Source: a bacterium (lineage in GTDB: Bacteria > Planctomycetota > Planctomycetia > Pirellulales > Pirellulaceae). Taken from it: DNA of 64,000 nt. Position numbers and translations under genes: made by a program. Below the pieces are notes generated by a model. That model was not told the origin of the DNA. It ran no database searches and worked only from the letters and a program-made list of their open reading frames with translations. Shown one piece after another: positions 30,528 through 41,418 of the stretch. Location of the stretch: positions 1 through 64,000 of the forward strand of contig JANSWS010000001.1 of assembly GCA_024743355.1 (NCBI GenBank). Reading direction: 5' to 3'. The number at the start of each line of letters is the position of its first letter. Positions within the stretch are counted from its first letter, which is position 1.

Positions 30528-30617
30528 GGCCTCAGTACGCGGGCCTATTGCTGAAGTGTCAAAGCTGGCTGCTGCTATTCATTTGCGAGCGAGCCCAGGT
30601 TTCGAGGCCAGCCCGCT

Positions 30618-31766
30618 TCAGGCTGCCTGTAGGCTACCGGTTGACGCACTCGAGCGGTTTTGTGCGGCGTTCCCGCTCAGCATTTCGCAGCAGGCTCGAT
30701 ACACTTCATCCAGTTCTATCGCTTGCATTGCGATATTGGGGCCCTTACGGACCAATTTCTTGGATAGCTGCGGTGATGGACTCTGAATGGCAATGTGCCG
30801 ATTACCGTAGGGCCCAGACACATCGCTCCAGGTTGGCCCATGCAAGCTGACGCAAGGCGTTCCCACGGCGCTGGCCATATGCAGAGGTCCAGTATCCCCA
30901 GTTGCCATCAAGCTTGAATGCCGCAACAGTTCGAGCATCTCCGTCAGACTCGTCTTGGGGGCAACCGTGGCTGCTCCACAGCTCACTTCTTCAATGACCT
31001 TGGCCAATAGTAGTTCACTTTCTCCCGACCAGAATACCAAGGAGCGTGTACCACGTTCACGAAATAGTTCGCGAGCCAGCATGCCAAACCGCTGGACAGG
31101 CCAAAGTCTGGTGGACCAGCCTGCACCCGGATTCAAGGCGATCCATGGGTGATTGGCCAATCCAAGCTCGCTCACCATCCGGCTCGCTGTCAGGGCTTCG
31201 GGACCATACACGGGCATTTGAAATTCACCTTCTCCCGGACGGATTTCGGTCCAGGGACTCAGCACTTGCAAGTAGCTGTCCACCATGTGGCGGGCAGTGC
31301 GTTGCACGCGACGATTGGCCAACAGCGGAGCCAACTCGCGGGCGTGCGTATAATCGAAACCAACCCGCGTTCGCGAGCCGCTGAACCAGCCCAGCATGGC
31401 GCTCTTGGTCAAACCTTGGGGATCCAGCACCACATCAAAGTCTCGATTCCGCAGTTCGCGGCGCAAAGCCATCCATTCTCCAGGCCTCTTCAGCCACCCG
31501 GGTTCTATCCGCAAGACTTCATCAATGGCTGGATGCTGCTCGAGCAATTGGTAAGCCCCACATTCGACAATCCATGTCAGCTCGCAATCTGGCCATAACT
31601 GCTTCGCTCGGACGGCTGTCGGAATTGTCAGAATGCAGTCGCCGATGGCGCTCAATCGGGTGATTAATACGCGTTGGGGAACAGGTAATCTTTGCTTTTT
31701 CATGGCCAGGCTTACTTTGCCGCAAAATTTCCGACAATTGACTAAAGTGCCTTGTACGATTTTCAC
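30618..31766 (-). CDS. Glycosyltransferase family 9 (heptosyltransferase-like)
   Basis: VLITRLSAIGDCILTIPTAVRAKQLWPDCELTWIVE...ALNPGAGWSTRLWPVQRFGMLARELF...TGDTGPLHMASAVGTPCVSLHGPT. Confidence 0.9.
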   Translation of the reverse strand: MKIVQGTLVNCRKFCGKVSLAMKKQRLPVPQRVLITRLSAIGDCILTIPTAVRAKQLWPDCELTWIVECGAYQLLEQHPAIDEVLRIEPGWLKRPGEWMALRRELRNRDFDVVLDPQGLTKSAMLGWFSGSRTRVGFDYTHARELAPLLANRRVQRTARHMVDSYLQVLSPWTEIRPGEGEFQMPVYGPEALTASRMVSELGLANHPWIALNPGAGWSTRLWPVQRFGMLARELFRERGTRSLVFWSGESELLLAKVIEEVSCGAATVAPKTSLTEMLELLRHSSLMATGDTGPLHMASAVGTPCVSLHGPTWSDVSGPYGNRHIAIQSPSPQLSKKLVRKGPNIAMQAIELDEVYRACCEMLSGNAAQNRSSASTGSLQAA

Positions 31767-31851
31767 TGGCCAACCTCAAGCCGGATCAGATGCTCGTATA
31801 CAATAATGCTGCGGCATCTCCCATTTTGATAGCATTTACGCCAGACAACCG

Positions 31852-33036
31852 ATGACAATACAACTCCGGTCACTTCCCTGGTGCTTCTCCCTCGCCTGCC
31901 TGCTTGGCACCCTGGGATGCGCCCAAGAAATTGCCCCGCCCCAAGTACTGAATCTTGAGGGTTCGGGATTCCAGCTTCGCGTGTTTGACAATTCGGATAC
32001 GCTCAGTAGTGCCAGTGCCATCAATTCACTCGGGCACATTTTGGGATTCCGTGAGACCGTTGATGAATCCGGCAATATCTTTTCGCGAACTTATTTTTTT
32101 AGTGACGGTCAATCCTCGTTGGATCTGCCTATCCTGCAAGACTTCTCGAACACCGAGGTCACCGCGCTCAGCGACGCGGGCATTGCGGTTGGCTTTGCCA
32201 GTCGAGCGGTCGGAAATCCCGACGGTAGTCTGGCGGCAATTGTTTGGGACCTGAAAAACAATCAACTGACCAGACTTGCGCCCTTTCCAGGGGACGGAAT
32301 TTGTCATGCCCAAGATGTCTCCGCAGACGGAACTCGCATCACAGGCTACACCACGGGCTCCGAACCATCGCGTTTGCGTCCCTGCGTGTGGACCCTGACA
32401 GAGAAAAGTTGGGAATGCGAAGTACTTCCCACGATCAAGAAGTTCAATCCATTTCTTATGTCCAGCGGCGTTGTGATATCACCCGATGGAAAACGCATTG
32501 CGGCCTGCATTACCGAGCGTTTTTTAGAAAATGGTATTGTCGACAGTTCGCTCTATGCCTGGGAGTACAAAGACGGAAAGTGGGATCCGAGCAAGTTAAC
32601 CTCCGAACAAATGCACTTGCGCGACATCAATAACGACGGAATCATCGTTGGCAGAATCACACAGGCGAATGGGCAAAAGGCACCCTGTGTTATCGATTGG
32701 TCGGGCGAATTGACGCTGATTGATTTGCTTCCGAACTGTGTTTCCGGCGAAGCCATGGGAATCAATAAGAGCGGCCTGGTGGTCGGAGTCTGTGACGAAC
32801 CTTCGGGACCAGAGGGCGGCCCGCATGCTTTCCTGTGGAAAGCGGGCAAGACCACCCCCTTAACTTTGCCGAAAGACACGCTGTATAGTTCTGCTTCCGC
32901 AGTGAATGACGTCGGTCAAATTGCAGGCCTGGCGGACATTACATTTGCAGAGAAAAACAGCGAAGACACTCAGACCGAAGACACTGGACCTCTCGTCAAG
33001 AGTCTGGCCTTCGTGTGGACGCCTACCAAGAATTAA
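31852..33036 (+). CDS. Secreted HAF-repeat-like beta-propeller protein
   Basis: Signal peptide SLACLLGTLGCAQE; repeated (A)INSLGHILGF / AVNDVGQIAGLADITF.../FVWTPTKN motifs. Confidence 0.7.
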   Translation: MTIQLRSLPWCFSLACLLGTLGCAQEIAPPQVLNLEGSGFQLRVFDNSDTLSSASAINSLGHILGFRETVDESGNIFSRTYFFSDGQSSLDLPILQDFSNTEVTALSDAGIAVGFASRAVGNPDGSLAAIVWDLKNNQLTRLAPFPGDGICHAQDVSADGTRITGYTTGSEPSRLRPCVWTLTEKSWECEVLPTIKKFNPFLMSSGVVISPDGKRIAACITERFLENGIVDSSLYAWEYKDGKWDPSKLTSEQMHLRDINNDGIIVGRITQANGQKAPCVIDWSGELTLIDLLPNCVSGEAMGINKSGLVVGVCDEPSGPEGGPHAFLWKAGKTTPLTLPKDTLYSSASAVNDVGQIAGLADITFAEKNSEDTQTEDTGPLVKSLAFVWTPTKN

Positions 33037-33062
33037 TTGCAGCACAACAGGGCCCAAGCCAA

Positions 33063-34382
33063 ATGCAACGTCACTTCCAAGTTTCCATGGCAACTATGCT
33101 GCTTGTTTGTTTTTGCGTTACTTCGTTGGCGACCGATGATTGGCCACAGTTTCGCGGACCTGACGGCCAAGGACATTCTTCCAGCACAAAACTGCCCGTT
33201 GAATTCGGACCGGAAAAGGCCGTTAAGTGGAGAACACCCATCGACGGTAAAGGATGGTCATCTCCCGTTGTGCAGGACGGCCGTATCTGGCTCACAACCG
33301 CGATTACGGTCCCTGCTAGCGAGCAGGAGCAACGCCGCAAGCTGGCTGGAGACCCGATGGCAGGCATCAAAGAGGTAGCAGCCGCAATCGAAATCAAGGC
33401 AGTCTGCATCGAATTCAACAGCGGCCGAGTGCTGCATGATCTGTCGCTGAAGCGTTTCGACGACCCGCAGCCGATCAATCCACTCAATACCTATGCCTCG
33501 CCCACACCAGTGATTGAAGATAATCGCGTCTATTGCGATTTCGGAAATTATGGGACTTGGTGCATCGACTCCTACACGGGAGATACGATTTGGCACAAGC
33601 AAACCATCGTGGATTACAGTGTTGGGCCAGGCAGTTCGCCCATCCTGTGCGACGACAAACTGATTCTGGTATGCGATGGGACCGACGAGCAATTTGTGCT
33701 GGCGCTCGATAAAGAAACGGGAGAGGAGCGATGGAGGGCATCCCGGCCGGCCAAGCGTGCGGACGACGGCGAGTTCAGAAAGGCCTATAGCACTCCTCTC
33801 GTCATTAACGTTCAGGGGCAACGACAAATTGTAGTTCCTTCCGCCCAGTGGATCTGTGGCTATGATCCGGACTCTGGCCAAGAGATCTGGCGATTCGATC
33901 ACGGCAGCGGATTCTCCGTCAGCCCCAGACCCATCTACGTAGCTGGTCTGATCGTCTTTTCCACGGGATACATGCGACCCGAATTAGTAGCCGTCCGCCC
34001 CGACGGGACGGGGGACGTGACCGCTACCCATCAGGTCTGGAGAGTAAATCGCGGGGCGCCCACCAAGCCTTCCCCGATCGCAGTGGGCGAACAGATCTAT
34101 ATGGTTTCTGACACCGGCATTCTCTCCAAACTGGATGCTCGTGACGGCTCAATCCTCTGGCAAGAGAGGCTGGCCGGAAACTACTCCGCCTCACCCGTGC
34201 AAGCCGGCAACAAGCTCTACTTTCCCTCGCACGAAGGGACAGTCACCGTTGTGGGCATCGCCGATGACTACCAAGAGCTGGCTCGCAATCAGCTGGAACC
34301 CAGACTGATGGCGAGCCCGGCAGTTGTGGGCGAAGATCTGTTGATCCGATCCGAGTTCGCGCTCTACCGCATCGGCCTGTAA
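33063..34382 (+). CDS. PQQ-binding-like beta-propeller repeat protein (secreted)
   Basis: DDWPQFRGPDGQGHSSSTKLPVEFGPEKAVKWRTPIDGKGWSSPVV...LALDKETGEERWRASRP...DSGQEIWRF. Confidence 0.92.
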   Translation: MQRHFQVSMATMLLVCFCVTSLATDDWPQFRGPDGQGHSSSTKLPVEFGPEKAVKWRTPIDGKGWSSPVVQDGRIWLTTAITVPASEQEQRRKLAGDPMAGIKEVAAAIEIKAVCIEFNSGRVLHDLSLKRFDDPQPINPLNTYASPTPVIEDNRVYCDFGNYGTWCIDSYTGDTIWHKQTIVDYSVGPGSSPILCDDKLILVCDGTDEQFVLALDKETGEERWRASRPAKRADDGEFRKAYSTPLVINVQGQRQIVVPSAQWICGYDPDSGQEIWRFDHGSGFSVSPRPIYVAGLIVFSTGYMRPELVAVRPDGTGDVTATHQVWRVNRGAPTKPSPIAVGEQIYMVSDTGILSKLDARDGSILWQERLAGNYSASPVQAGNKLYFPSHEGTVTVVGIADDYQELARNQLEPRLMASPAVVGEDLLIRSEFALYRIGL

Positions 34383-34551
34383 CGAATTCTCCAAGCTTCT
34401 CTCCGTGCACGCGAAGGGGATGCATGATCACCTTTGCGAATGACGCTGACATTCATTCTCGAGCCGTAGTGTGGGCCCAATGACGGCCCTTGAGAGCCGC
34501 AGCTACCCGCTGGAAAGTTGTCAGCATCGGATCTAACCCGCATACGCAGAC

Positions 34552-35466
34552 TTAGGGCTTGCCCAGGTAGGCTCGCAAAATAGCGAGCGTCGAGAAGCGG
34601 GCGATGATCTCATGGCCGCGTGTGGTGGGATGAATTCCATCCCAAAACAGATAACGATCAGGAGTGGCTTGTGGGTCCAGTGCCATTCCAAGCCCGGTCC
34701 CCGTTGGGTCGAAAACCGTGCTGGCTTCCCTAATGTTGACCAAGCGAAACGCTCGGGGGCGTGACTGAATCAATCCGAACTGCTGATGGACGTCCACTTC
34801 GATGACAACGATGTCCGTATACGCCAGTCTGAGCTGCGTTAGCGTGGCCCGCAAACCCTCATTGAACAGCTCCGATGCCAGATTCAGTTGCTCGGCAGCA
34901 GCCAGTTGCCGGTTGAAATAAGGAGTATCTCCCAGTGGCGGAAGGTTTAACACCAGAATGTAGCGGGCTCCCGCCGAGCGAAGTCGCCCCACGGCTTGTG
35001 CCACCGCCGCCAGCGCATCGGGAATGAAGCTCAATTCGTTCGCTGCCGCACCGAAGAATATGTCGTTGGCTCCAGCCCAGATCACATACAGATCGTCAGG
35101 CGATGCGACGCCCTGGTTTCTGCCCAGGAAGTCCTGAATTTGCAGATTCAGATCGGGACTGCCGTAGGGAGAAAGACCTGCGGCTCGGGCACCGTTGAAG
35201 GCATAATTGGAACCTCCAAGCAGGCTGGGAGTTGGTTGCGGCATCCGAAGATATTGTGCCACGTACTCAACCCATACCTGTCCGTTTGAAAATCGGCCAT
35301 CCGCATAAAGCGGAGTTGGAGGTAGTTGTCCTTGGGATGCAAGACTGAAGTTCCCTGTGTCTGAAAGACTGTCACCGAAAACTACTAGTTCAGCCCCGAC
35401 CGCACTTCCGATCAATAACCATATAGCCGCGCAAAACAATGTTGCCCGTTTGAACCAACAATACAT
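34552..35466 (-). CDS. SGNH/GDSL-family hydrolase, secreted
   Basis: LVVFGDSLSDTGNFSLASQG...YVIWAGANDIFFG...YLFWDGIHPTTRGHEIIA. Confidence 0.93.
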   Translation of the reverse strand: MYCWFKRATLFCAAIWLLIGSAVGAELVVFGDSLSDTGNFSLASQGQLPPTPLYADGRFSNGQVWVEYVAQYLRMPQPTPSLLGGSNYAFNGARAAGLSPYGSPDLNLQIQDFLGRNQGVASPDDLYVIWAGANDIFFGAAANELSFIPDALAAVAQAVGRLRSAGARYILVLNLPPLGDTPYFNRQLAAAEQLNLASELFNEGLRATLTQLRLAYTDIVVIEVDVHQQFGLIQSRPRAFRLVNIREASTVFDPTGTGLGMALDPQATPDRYLFWDGIHPTTRGHEIIARFSTLAILRAYLGKP

Positions 35467-35766
35467 CTAAATACCCTTTCGCTGCGATGTGATGAACTCT
35501 TAGCGTTGCTTCAAACGCCCTCAGTTATCCGGAGCCAACCATGTGCAAATTCATGCGCGTCAATCCCTGCTTCAAACTCAAGAAATGTGAGAAGCGTTAC
35601 CTATCTCTTGCTGGAAACGGTTCACACACACCTGCTACTAAGTGACGAAGACGCAGCCGGCTCGAAAAACACCTGGGCGATTGTGTTCGCTATACTACGA
35701 AGCTGAGGGCATGTTCCTGGGAGCTCAAAGACCACAGCTCAAAGGCGATAGTGAGACAAAAATCCA

Positions 35767-36330
35767 ATGCCTTCTAATCAACCCATCGGACACGAGCTCG
35801 AGCAATATCGTCGTTACCTGCAGTTTCTCGCTCGTACGCATCTCTCAAGGCGTTACCAGGGCAAGGTAGATCCTTCAGATATCGTGCAGCAGTCTCTGCT
35901 GCAGGCATTTGCGTCCAGGGATCAATTTCGCGGATGCAGTGAAGCCGAGAAGCTGGCATGGCTGCGAAAGATCCTGGTTCGCAACGTCACGCGCCAAGTC
36001 CGCGACCTTCACTTGCAGAAAAGAGACATCGGTCGCGAATTATCGATCGAGAACGAAATCGAGAATTCGTCCGTGCGACTGGGGGCTTTTCTGGCGGATT
36101 CCAGCTCAACTCTCAGCCAGAAGGCGCTCAAGAACGAACGTTCTCTGCAGTTGGCGGAGGCGATTGAAAAACTGCCAGACGAGCAGCGAACGGTGCTGAT
36201 CCTCAAATATTGGCACGGCCTGGCGATGCAACAGGTAGCGGAAGAGATGGACAAGTCACTGCCGGCAGTAGCTGGATTATTACACCGCGCAACCAAGAAG
36301 CTCAAATCCGTGCTTCACGAATCTGAATAG
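35767..36330 (+). CDS. ECF-type RNA polymerase sigma factor
   Basis: YQGKVDPSDIVQQSLLQAFASRDQFRGCSEAEKLAWLRKILVRNVTRQVRDL...EKLPDEQRTVLILKYWHGLAMQQVAEEMDKSLPAVAGLLHRATKKLKS. Confidence 0.93.
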   Translation: MPSNQPIGHELEQYRRYLQFLARTHLSRRYQGKVDPSDIVQQSLLQAFASRDQFRGCSEAEKLAWLRKILVRNVTRQVRDLHLQKRDIGRELSIENEIENSSVRLGAFLADSSSTLSQKALKNERSLQLAEAIEKLPDEQRTVLILKYWHGLAMQQVAEEMDKSLPAVAGLLHRATKKLKSVLHESE

Positions 36331-36424
36331 TTCCCTTAGCGAGACCCGCACACTTGCTGGAAGAATGGCGATTAAACATTCAGTTGAATCGGACACATGC
36401 CCAAAAGCAGCCGTAAGTCGACGA

Positions 36425-39400
36425 TCACTTGCCTGACAAAGCCACGACATGCACCGGGAAACTCGGCCACTCGGCAACCACGTCTTGCATCCTCAAGGAG
36501 TTTTTCTTGGCTCTGTCAAGTCTCTCGATCCATTCTCGATCGGCTGTCATCATGCTGTCGATTTGCAGCGTACGCTTGACAGCTAAGTCTCTTCCCTTTT
36601 GGTACTTCCGTGCCAACAAAGCCTTCCCTCCCGGCTTCAAGCTGTAGGCTTCCAGAGTGAACTTGAGATCGCCTTCGCTGGAATAAGCGGCCCACCCCCT
36701 ACCCTCGTCAGCAAACTGCCGATCCTCCGCCGAAAGCTCACTGTAAGGCACCCGAATGGTCTGATTGGCTGAGTTCGCCAGAACCACAAACTTCGTTGCC
36801 GAATACTCAAAAACGCCTGCGAACTCGGCCCAGGTTTTGTGCACTTTGCCCCCGTGATCCCATGTCCACACACGCCAACCCTCGCGTCTCTTCGATTCAA
36901 TGAACTTTTGATTCGCGCTGATCCGATTCTGCAACTCTTCTGCCGAACCAAAAATCGATTCCTCGGCGGCTGGCCCATAGGTCTTCAGCTCCAGCCCCAA
37001 CTGCACCAGCATTGGCACCTTGAGAGTCGCCGACACGAAACCGAAGGGGACTTCGGCACTGCGAAAGAACTCGTAGGGCACCGGTGATCCAGCGGGTTGC
37101 TCCCAGACTTCGCCTTCAATCTCGCCAAAACTCTTGAAAGAACGCGACTCGATGCGTGGCTTGCGTTCTCGTCCGGTGAGCAAACCCGCAATGCTGGATC
37201 GCAACTTGGCAAAGTCCGATCGGGGTCGCAATTCCGCGGCGAACAGCAGCGACATCGCATCGACCACCCCAATCCGGTCAAAGGCGTCGGGGGTTTGACG
37301 CTGGATGCGTGCGTCAAACAAGCTGCTCAAATCACTGTTGGCGGGAATAGGATACACATTACCCCGATCTCCATAGGCAATCCAACCTTCCATGAGTTTG
37401 ATCTCCTGCCGCCCTTCGTAGGCAGCCGTATCAATTGCCAGGCGTGCCCATTCCGAGTGATCGCCGCTGGCTGCTGTTGTGGAAACCGTTTGCATTTCCA
37501 GCCAGCTGACAGACCGTCCGCGGATCTCTGAATCGCCGAACATGGTCAGACGAATACTGAGATTCTCGCTGTCGCCTCGTCGCGAAATCGTCCCATGGTA
37601 TTCCACCGTTGCTGGCTCTGGTGGCAGCACCGCCAAGTCAAAAGGCTTACCGGAAAGCTCCGTTTGAGGAATAGGCTCCAGTTCTTTCTGTAAATCTGCG
37701 GGACTGAGTACTAAATCGGGCAAATGCGAAATACGGGTCCAATCGCGATCATAGCGACCTTGCTGCTCATGCGATTGGTTTTTCAACATGCAGGTCACCT
37801 TGATGGTCGGGAGTTCCACGCCCAACTCCACGAATCCAAATACTCCGTCATCGCGTCGGGCTATCGAATACCCCAAACCTCCCGCGCTCTGCCCCCTTTT
37901 ACCGGAACTCACGACATAGCAAGAAACGGGACCCGTACCATCGTCGATATCGGCCAACCAGGCATTGCGACTTCCAGGCTTGGCCAATTCACCTCGCAAC
38001 TTGCGCACCCCCTCGTCGGCCGCGGAAAAATGGTCTGCTCCAAAAAAGAGCGCCAGAGCATCGTGTACCGACAGACGCTGTTCTGGGATTTGCAATCCAT
38101 CAATGCTCGCGACAACGTCACGGTCGGACTCAAATGGCAGAACTAAACTCTCTCCAACCTTCAGTTCGGTACCTCGTATGTTGCTGTCTCTTACGATGGC
38201 GCCTGAATACTCAATGAAGCCTTCAAATACATGCAAGACGGGATCTCGCTCCCACTGATCACGATCGAAACGCAGGAAAGCTGTCTCGGCATATCCATTC
38301 GGATTACCCAAATCCATGACCTTGGCCTTCAGCCACCAATTCGGCTCTGCGGTGGATGATGTGGAATGGTCACACAGCACCTTCAACGTCAGGTCATAGA
38401 CGACTTTGCGGTTCGGCTCCCAACCCTGCCGCCAGAAAGTTCCGTAGTAGCGGGCGAATGCACCTGCTCGCGTTGGAATGGAAGGAAACTGAAAGCGATT
38501 GACCAGCGTGGCTCGCAGATTCAATTGCGTCGGCGTAGTGCCAACCACGCGGAAGACCTCTCCCTGCTCAACAAACGCCACGGGTGCGTCGAAGTGGATC
38601 CGGTATTCACCCGGTGGCAACTCCACCTGTCCAGCGGCCAAAAAATAGGCTGATTGGTCTTCGACGCTTTCTACCCGCACTCTGCCTTCATCCAGCAACT
38701 GCTTGACGACATCTCCCACGGGCGACACCTCAAGCAACGACACCGGAACAGCCGGTTCACTTTCGAACTCCGGGGCAAGCAACTCCTCTTCCTCCGCAGC
38801 TTCCCCAGGCGGACCGGAAGGCACTTCCAGGAATGCATTCCCGTCCGGTTGAGGACGCGGAACTTCATGCGTCCAATTGTCCGCCACAATCCACCACAGC
38901 AAGAGAAAGGCGGAAACGATACCCACAAACCAGCCCGCATGCTCCATCACACTCCGCCGGGGGTAACGAACTAAAGGGCCTGCCTGTGCGGCCGCACTCA
39001 TCGCAGGAGGTATTGCCGTCAAGCTCTGTGGTATAGACACGGCGGATTGGACCGGTGGTACTGAAGACGTCCGCCCCATGCGATTACCCCATCGGTAATA
39101 TTCGGCCACCAGCGAAACCAGATCGGCCTGGGCAACAATCTCCGCGAGCCTGCCCTCTACAACCTGCATGGTCTGAGGCCTTTCAGCTGGGTCAAAGGCA
39201 ATCATGCTTTGCACCAACTGATTTAACTCCTTCGGCGCGTCAGGTCTCAAGCTCGAAATATCGCGCACCATCAGCGGACCACCCGGAAATTCGAACGGAC
39301 GAAACCCTGTGAGCATCTCGCACAGGGTTATCCCCAGACTATAGACATCCATGGTGGGGGCGATTGCCGTATTGCCCGCCAGCAACTCTGGCGGCATGTA

Positions 39401-40255
39401 CGCGACAGTTCCAACCGCCTGCCCAGCAGTGGAGATCGAAGCGTCCGCCGTTGGCAAATCGAATAGTTGCGCCAAGCCAAGATCCAACAGTTTGACGTTG
39501 CCGTCCGGCGTAATCATCAAATTGGAGGGCTTAATGTCCCGGTGAATCACTTTCTCTCCGTGGGCAAAGCCCAGTGCGGCAGCGGTCAGACTTGCGATAC
39601 CGCAGACTTCGGGAATGGGCAGCGGACCTAGCCTGCGCAGAAGCTGGCCCAAATCGACTCCGGGCACAAATTCCATTACGAAGTACTGCAGTCCCTCCAA
39701 CTCACCAGCATCCAAAGCACGCACGATTTGCGGGTGATCCAGTCTTGCCAACAGCCGCATTTCACGCGCAAAGCGTGAATTGGCCTCGTCTGACTCCAAC
39801 CGATCGGACTTGATGATCTTCAGCGCCACCATGCGATTCAGCCGTCCGTGCCAAGCGCGATAGACCGTCCCCATTCCTCCTTGCCCAATGCAGTCGAGAA
39901 TTCGGTAATCGCGGATCGTTTCCATTGGGTACTCTGCCTTCGAATGCGCGGCGTCGGATTCTCCTGCGGAAAATGCAGCCGGCCTCCCTACCGTTGCACG
40001 GCTATCGAGATCCACTGCCGTGCGTTGCCGCTGGGATGTGCGCCCAGCATGCATTTCTTGTCGATCCTGCGCTAAGGCAACGGCGTGCGCGATGGCTTGA
40101 AGCGTGGAGTCCGGTGCTTCCGCCAACCGCTCCACCCTGGCTTGACAATCCCGGCAAGAGCTCAGGTGTTCTTCGATTGTTGCCACATCCGTGTCAGAGG
40201 ATTCGCCGCGCACATAGCTCCGCAACGCGCGAGGATCGATGCAACCGCTGGCCAT
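36425..40255 (-). CDS. Serine/threonine protein kinase with N-terminal zinc-finger-like segment, TM, duplicated C-terminal modules and an SHD1-like domain
   Basis: LSSCRDCQARVERL; GMGTVYRAWHGRL..VALKII, VIHRDIKPSNLMI; TM WFVGIVSAFLLLWWIV; C-terminal RVWTWDHGGKVHKTWAEFAGVFEYSATKFVVLANSANQTIRVPYSELSAEDRQF (SHD1-like). Confidence 0.92.
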   Translation of the reverse strand: MASGCIDPRALRSYVRGESSDTDVATIEEHLSSCRDCQARVERLAEAPDSTLQAIAHAVALAQDRQEMHAGRTSQRQRTAVDLDSRATVGRPAAFSAGESDAAHSKAEYPMETIRDYRILDCIGQGGMGTVYRAWHGRLNRMVALKIIKSDRLESDEANSRFAREMRLLARLDHPQIVRALDAGELEGLQYFVMEFVPGVDLGQLLRRLGPLPIPEVCGIASLTAAALGFAHGEKVIHRDIKPSNLMITPDGNVKLLDLGLAQLFDLPTADASISTAGQAVGTVAYMPPELLAGNTAIAPTMDVYSLGITLCEMLTGFRPFEFPGGPLMVRDISSLRPDAPKELNQLVQSMIAFDPAERPQTMQVVEGRLAEIVAQADLVSLVAEYYRWGNRMGRTSSVPPVQSAVSIPQSLTAIPPAMSAAAQAGPLVRYPRRSVMEHAGWFVGIVSAFLLLWWIVADNWTHEVPRPQPDGNAFLEVPSGPPGEAAEEEELLAPEFESEPAVPVSLLEVSPVGDVVKQLLDEGRVRVESVEDQSAYFLAAGQVELPPGEYRIHFDAPVAFVEQGEVFRVVGTTPTQLNLRATLVNRFQFPSIPTRAGAFARYYGTFWRQGWEPNRKVVYDLTLKVLCDHSTSSTAEPNWWLKAKVMDLGNPNGYAETAFLRFDRDQWERDPVLHVFEGFIEYSGAIVRDSNIRGTELKVGESLVLPFESDRDVVASIDGLQIPEQRLSVHDALALFFGADHFSAADEGVRKLRGELAKPGSRNAWLADIDDGTGPVSCYVVSSGKRGQSAGGLGYSIARRDDGVFGFVELGVELPTIKVTCMLKNQSHEQQGRYDRDWTRISHLPDLVLSPADLQKELEPIPQTELSGKPFDLAVLPPEPATVEYHGTISRRGDSENLSIRLTMFGDSEIRGRSVSWLEMQTVSTTAASGDHSEWARLAIDTAAYEGRQEIKLMEGWIAYGDRGNVYPIPANSDLSSLFDARIQRQTPDAFDRIGVVDAMSLLFAAELRPRSDFAKLRSSIAGLLTGRERKPRIESRSFKSFGEIEGEVWEQPAGSPVPYEFFRSAEVPFGFVSATLKVPMLVQLGLELKTYGPAAEESIFGSAEELQNRISANQKFIESKRREGWRVWTWDHGGKVHKTWAEFAGVFEYSATKFVVLANSANQTIRVPYSELSAEDRQFADEGRGWAAYSSEGDLKFTLEAYSLKPGGKALLARKYQKGRDLAVKRTLQIDSMMTADREWIERLDRAKKNSLRMQDVVAEWPSFPVHVVALSGK

Positions 40256-40569
40256 GTCACTCAGCACAGAAAAAAGAAAAGACAATTCGGGCAGCTTTCA
40301 GCCCTACCCCAAAGAGAGCCATTATGAGGGTATACGTTGCGCGAGTTCTCGAGAAAATCGAAAATTTCAGGTAAGCGCGATGGCAAGCGAGGGCAATTTC
40401 CATGCGCCGACAACCTAACTTCACATAGCTGAACAGCTCTACAGAGGGGCTAATAGCCCACTGACAATTCGGCTTACCGACTCGACAGCCAACGGCGAAT
40501 AACGGACGTTGTGCCATCGATCTCTGGAAATGCCACGCCGAAAACAGCCCGATCGTGAGACCGGTTTTT

Positions 40570-41418
40570 CTAGCGATGTTGCAGCTCAGGAACGAAGGCA
40601 ATGATTCGCAAGGGTGCTCCGCTTCCACCTGCGATCTTCATCGGCAGAGCGACAACTTCCGCTCCGATTTCCGGCAGCAATTCCATGTCAGCCACATTCT
40701 CAAAGGCCGGGATGCCGTGCTCAAACAAGGCCACGTGACTCCCAAAACTCTTGGACTGTCCGTAATCGATGCTGGCGGTATCGATGCCGATAGCCTTGAT
40801 GCTTCGATGTTCGACAATCCACTTCGCAGCATCCGCTGCCAGCCCCGGGAAGTGCAATTGGCGGACTCCCTCGGCTCCCCGCGCATCGGTGCCCAGGTAC
40901 GATTTGCGATTCGGCCAATACTTGGCATACCCGGTGCGAATTAACACGATCTTATCCACCAGGGTTTCCCCATGCCTCTCTTCCCAACCCCGCAAATCGG
41001 CCACTCCCACCTGATAGTCGGCGTCTCGGATGCAGGCTTCGCTTACGTCGATCACGGCAAGCGGTCCCGTGAGTCTTGATAGCGGTATTTGCTCCACCGT
41101 CTGTCCGTGCTCATAGAAATGGATCGGAGCATCCAGATGCGTACCGCCGTGCTCCGCCGCGGCAAAAACATTGGCCGCATAAAAGTACCCGCGGTCGGTG
41201 TAACCCAATTCCCGAACTTTGAGGTCGAAACCGTTTTCGGTTGGCCAATAGACCGTCTGCTTATCGAAGGGATGGGTCAAATCAATCGCCGTCATAGCCC
41301 GGCCTTGGCGATTTTCGACAACCGAGTCCGCTACCCCATCTTGCGCCCACCCACTGACTGGGTAACAAAAGAGACTGATCGCTAAAAACAGACGTTGAGC
41401 TAGATCACTTTTGATCAT
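40570..41418 (-). CDS. Cyclase family protein (kynurenine formamidase-like), secreted
   Basis: AIDLTHPFDKQTVYWP...AAEHGGTHLDAPIHFYEHGQTVEQIPLSRLTGPLAVIDV...GIDTASIDYGQSKSFGSH. Confidence 0.88.
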   Translation of the reverse strand: MIKSDLAQRLFLAISLFCYPVSGWAQDGVADSVVENRQGRAMTAIDLTHPFDKQTVYWPTENGFDLKVRELGYTDRGYFYAANVFAAAEHGGTHLDAPIHFYEHGQTVEQIPLSRLTGPLAVIDVSEACIRDADYQVGVADLRGWEERHGETLVDKIVLIRTGYAKYWPNRKSYLGTDARGAEGVRQLHFPGLAADAAKWIVEHRSIKAIGIDTASIDYGQSKSFGSHVALFEHGIPAFENVADMELLPEIGAEVVALPMKIAGGSGAPLRIIAFVPELQHR

